Positions 1 to 8,141 of a stretch of 25,599 bases of DNA are shown here, piece after piece. The position numbers and the translations under genes are program-made. Position 1 is the first letter of the stretch; the number at the start of each line of letters is the position of its first letter. The notes beneath the pieces are model-generated. The model was not told the origin of the DNA. It worked only from the letters and a program-made list of their open reading frames with translations, and did not search any database. The DNA comes from PNMQ01 sp964478775 (GTDB lineage: Bacteria > Pseudomonadota > Alphaproteobacteria > Paracaedibacterales > CAIOTO01), in contig CAYZJC010000023.1 in the NCBI GenBank assembly GCA_964478775.1, forward strand, positions 1 to 25,599. The letters run 5' to 3'.

Positions 1-165
1 ATCTTTAAAAAGCCCATTCATGGACGCTTGGATCTCGTGATTAAAATGTTGACTAACCAGTCAGCAAAAATGAATTTATTTCAAAAAAATGAGGTTAAAA
101 AACTAATACATCAGTATATCAGTGATGATGACCAAAAAGCATTAACCCTAAGCCTGTTAGGTTAA
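1..165 (+). CDS. C-terminal fragment, possibly asparagine-synthase-like
   Basis: Frame 1 is open from the window edge to a TAA at 163-165 and gives 54 residues, so only the end of the gene is present. The tail contains HGRLDLVIKML, then NLFQKNEVKKLI, then DDDQKALTLSLLG. This resembles the end of glutamine-dependent asparagine synthases, where a helix is followed by a 'LF...V..L...H.SG..D....LW.LL' pattern. The usual Trp of that last motif is absent. The assignment rests on pattern similarity over a short stretch and is tentative. The coding frame itself is reasonably likely because it is open throughout and ends just before a non-coding spacer. Confidence 0.4.
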   Translation: MFKKPIHGRLDLVIKMLTNQSAKMNLFQKNEVKKLIHQYISDDDQKALTLSLLG

Positions 166-341
166 GGCTACTTAGCATTTGCCTTTCACGGAAATCTGGC
201 AGCATTTCAAACTATAGCAATGTAAATTGAATGGATAAATTAATTTAATTTAGCTATTAAACTGAGACACTTCGTTAGGTTTTTCTATACCACTTACGAC
301 GCACGCTTAAGCGAAACGGGACTATAAGTGACAGGTTGTAC
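166..341. other. intergenic spacer, no gene seen
   Basis: I see no convincing reading frame or tRNA in this spacer between the first partial gene and the recG terminator. It holds a 10-base palindrome, CGCTTAAGCG, at 304-313, flanked by CACTTA (291-296) and TAAGTG (325-330). No function can be assigned. Confidence 0.4.
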
Positions 342-366
342 AAAAAGGGAAGCGCTTCCTTCCCTT
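342..366 (-). terminator. Rho-independent terminator after recG
   Basis: Read on the minus strand, AAGGGAA (366-360) pairs with TTCCCTT (351-345) across an 8-base loop and runs straight into a short T run. It lies 27 bases beyond the recG stop. The stem has 7 perfect base pairs but the T run is short, so confidence is moderate. Confidence 0.5.
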
Positions 367-393
367 CTATTTCCACTTTCCTTAACACACTAT

Positions 394-2488
394 CTAACCG
401 GCTTTTTTTAACTGCTCAGATTCTTCACATTGAAACAATTGCATGACAGCATGGGCAGCGATACCTTGTGGGGTTAAGCTCAGCGTGGGGTCAACGTCTA
501 ACAATTGCCGGGCATCTTGATCGGCCGTTTGATATAGCGCATTATACTGATTATAGGTTTGCGTATCTTCACTGTCAAAGACAGCAAAGGTAAATTTAGG
601 CAAGCCACTTTGACGCAGACCTAGCATATCTCCTCCGCCTCGAAGGCGTAAATCTTCTTCGGCCAACACAAAGCCATCGTCCGTGCTGCGCATTGTGGAA
701 AGGCGCTTTTGTGCTGTATATGTTAAATTTTCACCATAGGCTAAAAGGCACACGCCATCTAAATCTCCGCGTCCAATACGCCCACGCAACTGGTGAAGCT
801 GCGCTAGACCAAAGCGTTCGGCGTATTCAATAATCATCACGGTGGCATCGGGCACATCTACCCCAACTTCAATAACAGTTGTTGCAACTAATATTTGCGC
901 TTCACCTTTTACAAAGCGGTTAAGACCAGCTTCTTTTAAGTCGCCCTTCATTTGACCATGTGTAATTTCCACAAGATCACCAAAAATATCGTGCAACACT
1001 TCAAAGCGAATGGTGACTGCGGTATAATCAGACACATCAGATTCTTCCACCAATGGACAGACCCAAAAAATCTTTTGCCCCATGGCGACCCGCCTTTTTA
1101 CAAACTCAATAATCATATCTAGCTTTGTTAAGGGGATAGTCCTGGTATCAATAGCTTTACGCCCTGGGGGCTTTTCACGAATCATTGAAACATCCATCTC
1201 TCCATATTGGGCGAGCTGCAATGTACGCGGAATGGGGGTTGCTGTCATGCTTAAGATGTGGGTGTTTTGCGACTTTTGCGCCAGTTCATAGCGTTGTTTG
1301 ACCCCAAAGCGATGCTGTTCGTCCATAATGGCGAGTGCTAAAGAATGGTATTGAACGCCTGTTCCAAAAAGGGCATGTGTCCCGATGACGAGCTGAATCT
1401 CACCAGACTCTATTCCCTTTAAAATTTGCGTGCGCGCTTTTCCTTTTTCACGCCCAGTTAACAAACAAAAGCGAATGCCTAAGTCTTTAAATAAACGTTC
1501 CGTTGACGCAAGGTGTTGACGCACCAAAATATCTGTTGGGGCCAGCAAAGCGACTTGATGTCCGTTTTCAATGGCAATGAGTGCGGCACATAAAGCAACA
1601 ATAGTTTTACCTGAACCAACGTCACCTTGCACAAGCCTATGCATCGGTTTGTCTTGCGCCATATCATAGGCGATTTGCTTAATGGTATTGAGCTGGTCAT
1701 TGGTCAGCTTAAAGGGAAGCGAATCTAAAAACTTTTTCATCAAAGGTGATTCACTATCTAATGCTTTTGACTGCGCAACTTCTTGACGCTTTAAAAAGGT
1801 GTAACGCTGCGATAGCTGCTTGGCAAACAATTCGTCATAAGACAAACGTAGCCTTGCGGGGACTGTGCACTTGATCAACGGCTTCATGCCACTTTGGGAA
1901 CTGGTAACGTTCAATGGTACGTTGGGGAATCCATTCTTCAAGGGGCGATAAGGAACCTAAAACATCGCGAATCACTGTTCTAACGTGATATTGTGTCAGA
2001 CCACTGGTAAGTGGATAGATATTTTCATAACCTACCCATTGTTCTTCACTCCCCAGTTCACCAATATGGTCGGGGTGAATAATTTGATAGGTATAAGTAT
2101 TACCGTTCTTCTTTTCAGTTAGCTTTCCACTGACGATAACATCTGTATAGGGTTTTGCACAGCGTTGCAAGAAGCGTTCATAGGCATTAAAGTAGACCAA
2201 ATCGAGGGGAACTCTTTCAATACCACATATGCCACGTATGCGGTACGGTATGCTTCTTCTCGAACTCTTCACATGCTCAATGACTGAAAAGCGCACCGTA
2301 ATAAACTGACCAACTAAGGAAATTGTTGGGGCCTCCACATGCTTTCTTTTCACCACACTATTAGGTAGCACTGACAATAAATGAAACAATGAGTCTTTGT
2401 TTGTTAAACGCTTAAAACACCCAACTTGCTTTTCATTGAGTACGCTTAAACTAGAAATAGGCTGCAGAAGATTAAAATATGTTGTCAT
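394..2488 (-). pseudogene. recG: ATP-dependent DNA helicase RecG, split by a one-base shift
   Basis: RecG remodels stalled replication forks and branched DNA. Two overlapping minus-strand frames together give the full protein. The first (2488 to about 1862) holds the N-terminal wedge/OB region, including GQFITVRFSVIEHV and SGKLTEKKNGNTYTYQI. The second (to 394) holds the helicase: Walker A GDVGSGKT, the RecG-type box MDEQHRFGV, TATPIPRT and QLRGRIGRG. The first frame ends early at 1835. The ATG at 1941 that opens the second frame lies inside the first and is not a natural start. Removing one base from the run at 1858-1861 joins them as VHSP-ARLRLSYDELF, which matches how RecG proteins read across this point. 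The joined length of about 697 residues is normal for RecG. Nothing else looks decayed, so this is a very recent mutation, a sequencing error, or less likely programmed frameshifting. Confidence 0.9.
1858..1861 (-). other. frameshift site in recG
   Basis: The plus strand has four G here (CCCC in the coding sense). Upstream coding reads AGT CCC CGC AAG; the helicase frame reads GTC CCC GCA AGG. Three C instead of four gives AGT CCC GCA AGG (Ser-Pro-Ala-Arg) and restores RecG. The change is a single-base insertion in a homopolymer. CCC-C is also a sequence on which proline tRNAs are known to slip +1. Confidence 0.85.
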
Positions 2489-2718
2489 GAATCAGTTCAC
2501 TTGTTGATGATTAAATAATTCAATATAAAACAAATGTATAAATTTATTTCATGCTTATTATTGCTCATTTCTTAAAAAAGTTCAATATATTTATTAACGC
2601 ATCCCTACAGACATCAAATTGATTTGATTATACCGACCACAAAGAAGCTTTGCTTTTTGTATAAGATTGCCTATCATAAGCATAAGATTCGTTCACATGT
2701 TAAAGCCAGTTAGAATTT

Positions 2719-2964
2719 ATGTCGCCCTCACCTTATACTTCTTCGCACAACTTAAAACTACGCAACAAGACAATGCTATATATTTTTATAGTGCTAACAG
2801 CTCTTTTGTATGCCTTATCATTTATTCGTGTTGAAAAACAAAAATGGAGCACAGCCCTTCATAAGCAGGCTGAAATTGAAAAGAAACGTGAAGCGTTCGC
2901 CAATAAAAAAGCGCAGCAAAGCCCGATAAACCAAACTGTAGCTAACCAGACTTTAACTGCGTAA
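2719..2964 (+). CDS. small single-pass membrane protein, unknown
   Basis: This 81-residue frame has one hydrophobic segment, LYIFIVLTALLYALSFI (about residues 20-36), then a charged, probably helical tail rich in Lys, Glu and Gln (KQAEIEKKREAFANKKAQQ). The topology would be a short N-terminus, one membrane span and a cytoplasmic coiled tail. A second ATG at 2773 would start right at the membrane segment (63 residues) and may be the true start; neither has a clear ribosome binding site. It is divergent from recG and convergent with the LRR-like gene, whose stop lies 7 bases away. I do not recognise a family. The layout resembles small accessory proteins such as CcmD, but there is no sequence match to claim that. 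Confidence 0.45.
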   Translation: MSPSPYTSSHNLKLRNKTMLYIFIVLTALLYALSFIRVEKQKWSTALHKQAEIEKKREAFANKKAQQSPINQTVANQTLTA

Positions 2965-2971
2965 CATTACA

Positions 2972-4201
2972 TTAAATTTTATCAACACTGTTCCAAAAGA
3001 TTTCGTCTAACAGATACACCAAACAGGTGTAGGTAATTGTCAGACAAAGCATTGGAAATTCTGGCGAATTAAGAAAGAGTCTAGCCTGGGCCTGAAGCTC
3101 TTGCACAAAATCACGCACTAATGCTCCCAGCAAATACGCTTTTGTAGCCACTGGTGCTTTTGGTGTGATCACAGTTTCAAGGACTGGCGCTTCATTTGTT
3201 AAGGAAAGAATGGGGCCACATCCCCTCCTCCCAAAGACTTTGTGAGAAAAATTATTTTCATATAGGGGCATAAACATCAATCTGCCTAATTTAAAGTCTG
3301 TTAAGCCAGAACAATTTTGTGTAAAACCGACGCCTATCTCTCTCACGTTTGCCCAAGTGCTAAAGTCAAGTTGACGCACATTATGCCATGAATGCATAAA
3401 ATTCTTTCCAACTGATTTGACCTTCGTCAATCCCCCAAAATCAAAGGTCACATCATATTTCTTACGGATTATTGCATGATAGAGTTTTTGTTTTTCAGCT
3501 TTACCAGGCTTTTCTTTTGCAGACAAAAAACTGTGTTGAATTTTCTTCGCACACGGCCCAACGAAAGCGAAATGCCTACAAGTTGAAGGCAGTGCACGAA
3601 CTGAGCACTGCAGTGTTTGTGCATATGTATACAACACAAGGGTTGAGTCAGGGTTAGCCTCAAAATAAGTTTCAAGTTTAGTTTTATAATCCGTCTTTTG
3701 GCTGGTTAGGTATTTAAGGTCTATATACACATAAGGGAAATATATGGAAAAATCCACGTAACTTGCTTCTATATAGTTGTCACGCACATCAACCAGCGCC
3801 TCATCAATTAGCCCAAGTGTTTTTTCAACATTAGCCTTTTCACAAGTGTGATGTAGTAGATAATGCAATGCGATAATATCACGACGATAAAACCCTTGAA
3901 GCTTTTCATTAAACTCAGTTATATCAGGCAATTGACCCACAGAGATTGACACTCTCATCTCAGGAATCACTTCATCCTCTGCCTCTAAAATCTCATCAAA
4001 AGGAATGCTGACCAAAAAATCTGATTGCGATGTTCGCTCAGTCTCTGGTTCTTGCACTTGCATATCAGCTGAACCTTGTGTGATGGTCTCATTTCGCACC
4101 AATTCATATTCTTCTGCATTCAGCCCTATTTGATTTGTAAACGCAAACAGCGGAGTCGTTAGCAATGCATAGCTTACGATGAGGGGTATTTTGTATTTCA
4201 T
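2972..4201 (-). CDS. exported protein with BspA-like leucine-rich repeats
   Basis: The 409-residue protein starts with a signal peptide (MKYKIPLIVSYALLTTPLFA, likely cut after Ala20). An AAGGAG ribosome binding site sits 5 bases before the ATG. From about residue 246 to 302 there are two repeats of roughly 24 residues: VKSVGKNFMHSWHNVRQLDF and VREIGVGFTQNCSGLTDFKL. These follow the 'I-G..F..C..L..' plan of BspA-type LRRs, found in many surface and host-interaction proteins. The middle part (about 90-245) is of unknown fold and has several Cys. A hydrophobic stretch near the C-terminus (MLCLTITYTCLVYLL, about 385-400) could anchor the protein. No enzyme motif is seen. Location in the envelope or export to a host is inferred from the signal peptide and repeats. 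Confidence 0.75.
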   Translation of the reverse strand: MKYKIPLIVSYALLTTPLFAFTNQIGLNAEEYELVRNETITQGSADMQVQEPETERTSQSDFLVSIPFDEILEAEDEVIPEMRVSISVGQLPDITEFNEKLQGFYRRDIIALHYLLHHTCEKANVEKTLGLIDEALVDVRDNYIEASYVDFSIYFPYVYIDLKYLTSQKTDYKTKLETYFEANPDSTLVLYTYAQTLQCSVRALPSTCRHFAFVGPCAKKIQHSFLSAKEKPGKAEKQKLYHAIIRKKYDVTFDFGGLTKVKSVGKNFMHSWHNVRQLDFSTWANVREIGVGFTQNCSGLTDFKLGRLMFMPLYENNFSHKVFGRRGCGPILSLTNEAPVLETVITPKAPVATKAYLLGALVRDFVQELQAQARLFLNSPEFPMLCLTITYTCLVYLLDEIFWNSVDKI

Positions 4202-4228
4202 GTCATCTCCTTAAAATAAATACTCAAA

Positions 4229-4242
4229 CAACTTCAAAGTTG
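4229..4242. repeat. inverted repeat upstream of the LRR-like gene
   Basis: CAACTT CA AAGTTG is a perfect two-fold symmetric site 28 bases upstream of the LRR-like gene start, on its promoter side. It could be an operator half-site pair. The two-base centre makes it a poor hairpin. Nothing else supports a function. Confidence 0.25.
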
Positions 4243-4324
4243 AACAATAATGCTATTTTTATTCACATTCTTAATTTTTAATTATGAGCTCTACATCACC
4301 CAAAACACAATATTTCAGAACCCT

Positions 4325-4720
4325 TTAATCGCAGTCATGCTGCAATGCTTCCATAACATCAATACCTAAGAGCTTAAGCACTGTCAATACAACAAGTGCT
4401 ACAATTGTATTGTTAACCACTTTAACAACAAAGTTACCTGCGCCATTTAAAAACCGTCTCGCTAACGCAGCTCTTTGAGTGGATTGATCAGATTGAGTCG
4501 TGAGATTGTCTGCAAACCCTGCCTCTACTTCTAAAAACCTATCAGTTTCAAAAACGCGAGCCTCTGGTTGGTGGGGAGTTTGCATTATAAGAAGATTATT
4601 GTTCAGTCTATTTGCCTCTAAACTTTCCAGATCATTATCAGGCAAAGAAGATGAACCCAACACAACAACTGAACAGAAAACAAAAGCAAGGTTAACCTTA
4701 ACTAAAAAATTAAAAAACAT
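4325..4720 (-). CDS. small exported or membrane protein, unknown
   Basis: The 131-residue product has a hydrophobic N-terminus (about residues 4-24, signal peptide or anchor) and a polar, Asn/Gln/Glu-rich middle (25-85). A second hydrophobic helix follows (FVVKVVNNTIVALVVLTVLK, about 97-116), preceded by basic residues (ALARRF). An AAGGA site 7-8 bases before the ATG supports the start. It has no recognisable family motif. It lies between two other minus-strand signal-peptide genes, 123 bases before the LRR-like gene, and may be expressed with it. A short protein with a terminal membrane helix could be an envelope component or a small effector; the sequence does not decide. Confidence 0.65.
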   Translation of the reverse strand: MFFNFLVKVNLAFVFCSVVVLGSSSLPDNDLESLEANRLNNNLLIMQTPHQPEARVFETDRFLEVEAGFADNLTTQSDQSTQRAALARRFLNGAGNFVVKVVNNTIVALVVLTVLKLLGIDVMEALQHDCD

Positions 4721-4900
4721 AACTATTCCTTATCAAAATATATAACAGGTCTGTCTTCACCCAAAAGCAATGAAGGAAAAGGCCTACCTACCATGATAAG
4801 ACAAATATGTTTACAAATGTTAAAATTTAAAAATAATTTTATACGTTTGGTCATCTGCAGCAGAGCAACAGCTATTTCATTCACAAAAGTTGATTCACAT

Positions 4901-4935
4901 AAAAAAAAGAGGCCACATCTGCAACCCCTTTCTTC
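4901..4935 (-). terminator. Rho-independent terminator after the 194-residue membrane protein
   Basis: On the minus strand AAAGGGG pairs with CCTCTTT (one G-U pair) across a loop of about 11 bases, followed by a run of T (the A run at 4901-4908). It lies about 75 bases downstream of the stop at 5010. It suggests that this gene is transcribed separately from the two minus-strand genes beyond it. Confidence 0.6.
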
Positions 4936-5009
4936 TTTATCTCAAACAGCTTGTAACAGGGTATGATAATTGTTGTATTTAAGAACCAACAATCACACCT
5001 TGAGATGCG

Positions 5010-5594
5010 TTACTTATTTAACGCTGTGCAGACGCCTCCTAGCAAACTCAATGAAAAAAACGAACCATATAAAGCACTTCCTACTATATTTACAACAAAG
5101 GCTTCATGATTATGCCCATGCGCCAAAGCAACAGCTGCACCTGGCACATTGACAAGACCGGCAAGACCACACAATAGCTGTCCGCAAGCAACCATTCCAG
5201 ACGCAGTCTTATCTTCATTTTTGTCACTGCTACTGCTATTGCTTTCACGACATGCATTTAATAAATACACGCTATTAACAACAACACTAGCTATTCTCAA
5301 ACCAACATCTTCAGGATTTTGTTCTGATATTACAGCTAATACTGTTGGCGCCCAAGCAGCCGCAGCGAAAACTGCTGTACACACCATTGCAGTTCCTCCA
5401 GCGCAACAACAAGCGCCAGCTTCTATAAATCCGATTGAGCTAGAGTCCACTGGCGCAGTTCTCAAAGTTGTTGCGGGCCTCAAAACTTGCTGCACAGCCT
5501 GACCTGTCTCAAGGTCTGCTTGTAGGGCATGCGCATTAGCCCCAAAGAATGTTACCACAACACCCACCACACTTAAAATCTTAATTACTTTCAC
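5010..5594 (-). CDS. hydrophobic exported protein, unknown
   Basis: The 194-residue product starts at a GTG (5592-5594) with an AAGGAA ribosome binding site about 9 bases upstream. It has a signal peptide (residues 1-23, ending AHA). After a polar stretch come a small cysteine cluster (GACCCAGG, 60-67) and hydrophobic segments at about 67-90, 101-114, 133-158 and 165-189. A Ser/Lys/Asp-rich loop (NSSSSDKNEDK) sits near 119-129. The Gly/Ala-rich, Cys-bearing membrane segments give the impression of a small multi-span membrane protein, but I recognise no family. It is divergent from the deaminase-like gene across a 248-base spacer. An overlapping plus-strand frame was judged a shadow, since this strand has the start signal, the signal peptide and a terminator. 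Confidence 0.65.
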   Translation of the reverse strand: MKVIKILSVVGVVVTFFGANAHALQADLETGQAVQQVLRPATTLRTAPVDSSSIGFIEAGACCCAGGTAMVCTAVFAAAAWAPTVLAVISEQNPEDVGLRIASVVVNSVYLLNACRESNSSSSDKNEDKTASGMVACGQLLCGLAGLVNVPGAAVALAHGHNHEAFVVNIVGSALYGSFFSLSLLGGVCTALNK

Positions 5595-5842
5595 AATACA
5601 TTTCCTTGTAATATGTTTTAAAAATATACGGTATCATGAACATTTTTAACCTTCAAGAAAAAATATGTGGTCTCATGTTATTGAAGCGGAGCAAGTTACA
5701 GACAGCAATTGCATTAAATCTATCCTTCCCCAAATCTTAAAATAAAAGCATTTCACGTATTTACACGGTATTTTAAAAAGGATAACGTTAAATTATTTAA
5801 AAACTCTTACAATTAAAAATTAAAAACGAGAAGAAAATACCC
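5595..5842. promoter_or_regulatory. divergent spacer between two exported-protein genes
   Basis: This AT-rich spacer must carry the start signals for both the minus-strand 194-residue gene and the plus-strand deaminase-like gene. I could not fix a convincing -35/-10 pair for either. ACGGTAT occurs twice, at about 5629 and 5765. No reading frame of note is present. Confidence 0.35.
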
Positions 5843-7279
5843 ATGAAAAATAAACCCCACTTTTTACTATATCCTCTTTTCATACTATTCATCATCTTCA
5901 CGCAAGCAAGCTTTGGCATGGAAGAAAAAGGTGACACAATTCATGAGAATGTCTTAACAAGAAAAGTTGCTATCGAGATATTGCCTTATACTGAACAATT
6001 TGGTGATGCAGCACTTAATAAAGCGCTCTCAACACAGAATATCCAAAGTTTAGGCCCATCCCTTCCTCTGCCAGAGCCATCCCCCGAAAAGTATAGAGAT
6101 GAATACGGCTTAGATCACCTTTTTTGTTATGCAAACTCTCGTGATATTATATTTCAAGAGCCCACAGATGTTGACCTTAATGGAAAAGCATTATATCCGG
6201 CTAATTCACATGAATCTTACTTGCAAAGCTTGGTTCAATACAGAAAAGAAAATAAGCTTACAGAAAATTTACTGATTGCAAAAATTGTGATTAATATTGG
6301 AACTGAGGAAGAAGCCAATAATGTAGAACTTGTATGTGGTGTGTTTTCTAGCGGGGAACCAAAAGTATATACATGTTGTAAAAAAGAGGAACTTGAAAGT
6401 GTATTTAAATTGAAAAGCGTAGTATATGCACACAACAACCTTAACGAGAATGATGATGTTGTTAAATGTTGCGGAAAAAATTTCTTACTGCAGGGAGAAA
6501 AGGGCAGACTCTCTATTGAGCAAGAAATAAAAAACTTTATAATGAAATCTGCACAAACCAAAAGGCAGGCCATATTAGAGCATGATTCAATAAAACCTAG
6601 AATAAGACATTTAGTAGACGACGATTACATTATTTTTGAAAAACCCGTTATTTTATCCACCGCAGAAAATGGTGTAACTCCACTCCCGCTTATGAGCCAG
6701 AAGCATCTAACACATGCACAATTATTGCATAAACGGTATTTCAACCACGCGCAGTCAGTCAAGCTCAACAAAACAATGAAAGAAGATTTTGACCAAATGT
6801 TAGCAAAACGAGCTAATTTGCTAAGAGGATTGTTCGGCAGTACCGCTATTGTTAGACTGTTAAATGGTGAATTAAATTGTTTTATATCTGATGATGGTTC
6901 ATTGTGTGACTTTAACTGGGCATGCACAGCTATTTTTCATCAATCTGAACAAGCCTTCTTGACGTTTTTAGACTCGCCTACTAAAGAAAATTATTTTTGT
7001 AAAACGCTTCACTTTCCTCGTGATACTGACCAAACAACTACAGCGAAAAGTCAAGCCATAAACACCACTGTATATCTTTATAGCACACTCGATATTTGCC
7101 GTTATTGCCGTGGCACGTTTTCATGGTTAATGCACACTGAAGAATTACATAACTCATTAAAAGAGTTTGTAGAAGCTTTATACTTTAAAAAAGAAGAGGA
7201 TCAAAGCATTTATCAAATCAAAATGGGCGACACAGATTTAAAAGTTTTCGCCATCAGTAATGAACAAACACAAACCTAA
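5843..7279 (+). CDS. exported protein with deaminase-like C-terminal domain
   Basis: The 478-residue protein has a clear signal peptide (FLLYPLFILFIIFTQASFG, residues about 8-26). The N-terminal 320 residues are of unknown fold with several Cys. The C-terminal part follows the layout of the nucleotide/nucleic-acid deaminase superfamily: two strands (STAIVRLLNGELNCFISDDG), a helix with H366-Q-S-E369 (IFHQSEQAFLTFL), then a strand leading into a CxxC helix (TTVYLYSTLDICRYCRGTF, C419 and C422). Deaminases bind zinc with one His/Cys and two Cys and use the Glu in catalysis. The canonical first motif is H-x-E; here it is H-x-x-E, so either the spacing differs in this family or the enzyme is inactive. 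Secreted deaminases are known as toxins and effectors. Two paralogous exported proteins follow directly, with 11 bases between this stop and the next start. The fold is a by-eye call. Confidence 0.7.
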   Translation: MKNKPHFLLYPLFILFIIFTQASFGMEEKGDTIHENVLTRKVAIEILPYTEQFGDAALNKALSTQNIQSLGPSLPLPEPSPEKYRDEYGLDHLFCYANSRDIIFQEPTDVDLNGKALYPANSHESYLQSLVQYRKENKLTENLLIAKIVINIGTEEEANNVELVCGVFSSGEPKVYTCCKKEELESVFKLKSVVYAHNNLNENDDVVKCCGKNFLLQGEKGRLSIEQEIKNFIMKSAQTKRQAILEHDSIKPRIRHLVDDDYIIFEKPVILSTAENGVTPLPLMSQKHLTHAQLLHKRYFNHAQSVKLNKTMKEDFDQMLAKRANLLRGLFGSTAIVRLLNGELNCFISDDGSLCDFNWACTAIFHQSEQAFLTFLDSPTKENYFCKTLHFPRDTDQTTTAKSQAINTTVYLYSTLDICRYCRGTFSWLMHTEELHNSLKEFVEALYFKKEEDQSIYQIKMGDTDLKVFAISNEQTQT

Positions 7280-7290
7280 TGGAGAATATC

Positions 7291-8088
7291 ATGAAAATAT
7301 TGTACTTTATTATTACCTTTGCCTGCAGCATATGTAATCACAATGTGTTTGCAATGAATGAAATGGACAGTGACACTGCAATTCGCATAGCCCAAAGCTT
7401 AAAACATGACCCAGAGGCGTTAAATCTTTTTCTATCGTCAATTTCAATTCATAAACAAAGTGCTTCGCCAGAAAGCATACACGAAAGAGAAAATTTAGTC
7501 TTTGGTTTGGATGATGACTTAATTGAAAAGGCGAAAGAATGTATCGAACCCTCACAACAAGTTACTTTGACCACTCAAGATTTTCTAGGGAATTCAATCA
7601 ACTATGATGCAGAAAAAATTTATCAAATTGACTTAACTGATCTAACTCACGAAAACCTAAATACTGTCATTAATTATTTTAAGAGTAATTCACTCTATAA
7701 TTTGCGCATACTAACTCTGCCAGAAGATAATGACACATGTAAAACTTTTATCCATAATGTGTTTGCAAAAGAAAGAACAGGTATTTACATCTCACTATTA
7801 AGAATTAAAGCTTGTAATAACCATGCGAACATCCTTTATGATTTGGTGAATACAATTCAATCTCATTTTATAGCATACGGAAAAATTGTTCGCGATATGC
7901 CTCAACTAAGTGGTAAATATGACGGTTTTTGTGCGTTCCTAACAGTCGAATGTATTGGCGCACAAACTACAGAGTGGATGACGCAGGAAAATTGGTTTAA
8001 AGGCAACATATTACGTGATGTAAATGTGTTTTACAGAAATGGAAGAACCAAAGAAGATATTCATTTGATCATGAGCATTAGAACTTAA
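7291..8088 (+). CDS. exported protein, first of a tandem paralogue pair
   Basis: The product has 265 residues with signal peptide MKILYFIITFACSICNHNVFA. I start it at ATG 7291, not the upstream in-frame ATG at 7279. The latter overlaps the previous stop, while 7291 has a GGAG site 6 bases upstream and aligns exactly with the start of the next gene's product. The mature protein shares with its neighbour an N-terminal block (MDSDTAIRIAQSLKHDPEAL), a middle block (INYFKSNSLYNLRILTLP) and a C-terminal block (IVRDMPQLSGKYDGFCAFLT). No catalytic motif or known domain is visible; the NLRILTLP part looks slightly like a leucine-rich repeat. Its position right behind the deaminase-like gene suggests co-expression. 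Confidence 0.75.
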   Translation: MKILYFIITFACSICNHNVFAMNEMDSDTAIRIAQSLKHDPEALNLFLSSISIHKQSASPESIHERENLVFGLDDDLIEKAKECIEPSQQVTLTTQDFLGNSINYDAEKIYQIDLTDLTHENLNTVINYFKSNSLYNLRILTLPEDNDTCKTFIHNVFAKERTGIYISLLRIKACNNHANILYDLVNTIQSHFIAYGKIVRDMPQLSGKYDGFCAFLTVECIGAQTTEWMTQENWFKGNILRDVNVFYRNGRTKEDIHLIMSIRT

Positions 8089-8141
8089 TATCAATTTAAT
8101 AAAAATCATAAGAAATTGCATCAGCAGCACAGGAGTTTATC

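Noticed and set aside
5149..5502. 117-codon plus-strand frame opposite the 194-residue exported protein
   Set aside because: The minus strand has a signal peptide, an AAGGAA site before GTG and a terminator. The plus frame has low-complexity Leu and Ala runs that look like a mirror of the real coding strand.
7279..7290. upstream ATG of the first tandem paralogue
   Set aside because: It overlaps the preceding stop (TAATG) and contains the GGAG that serves ATG 7291. The second paralogue aligns with a start at 7291.
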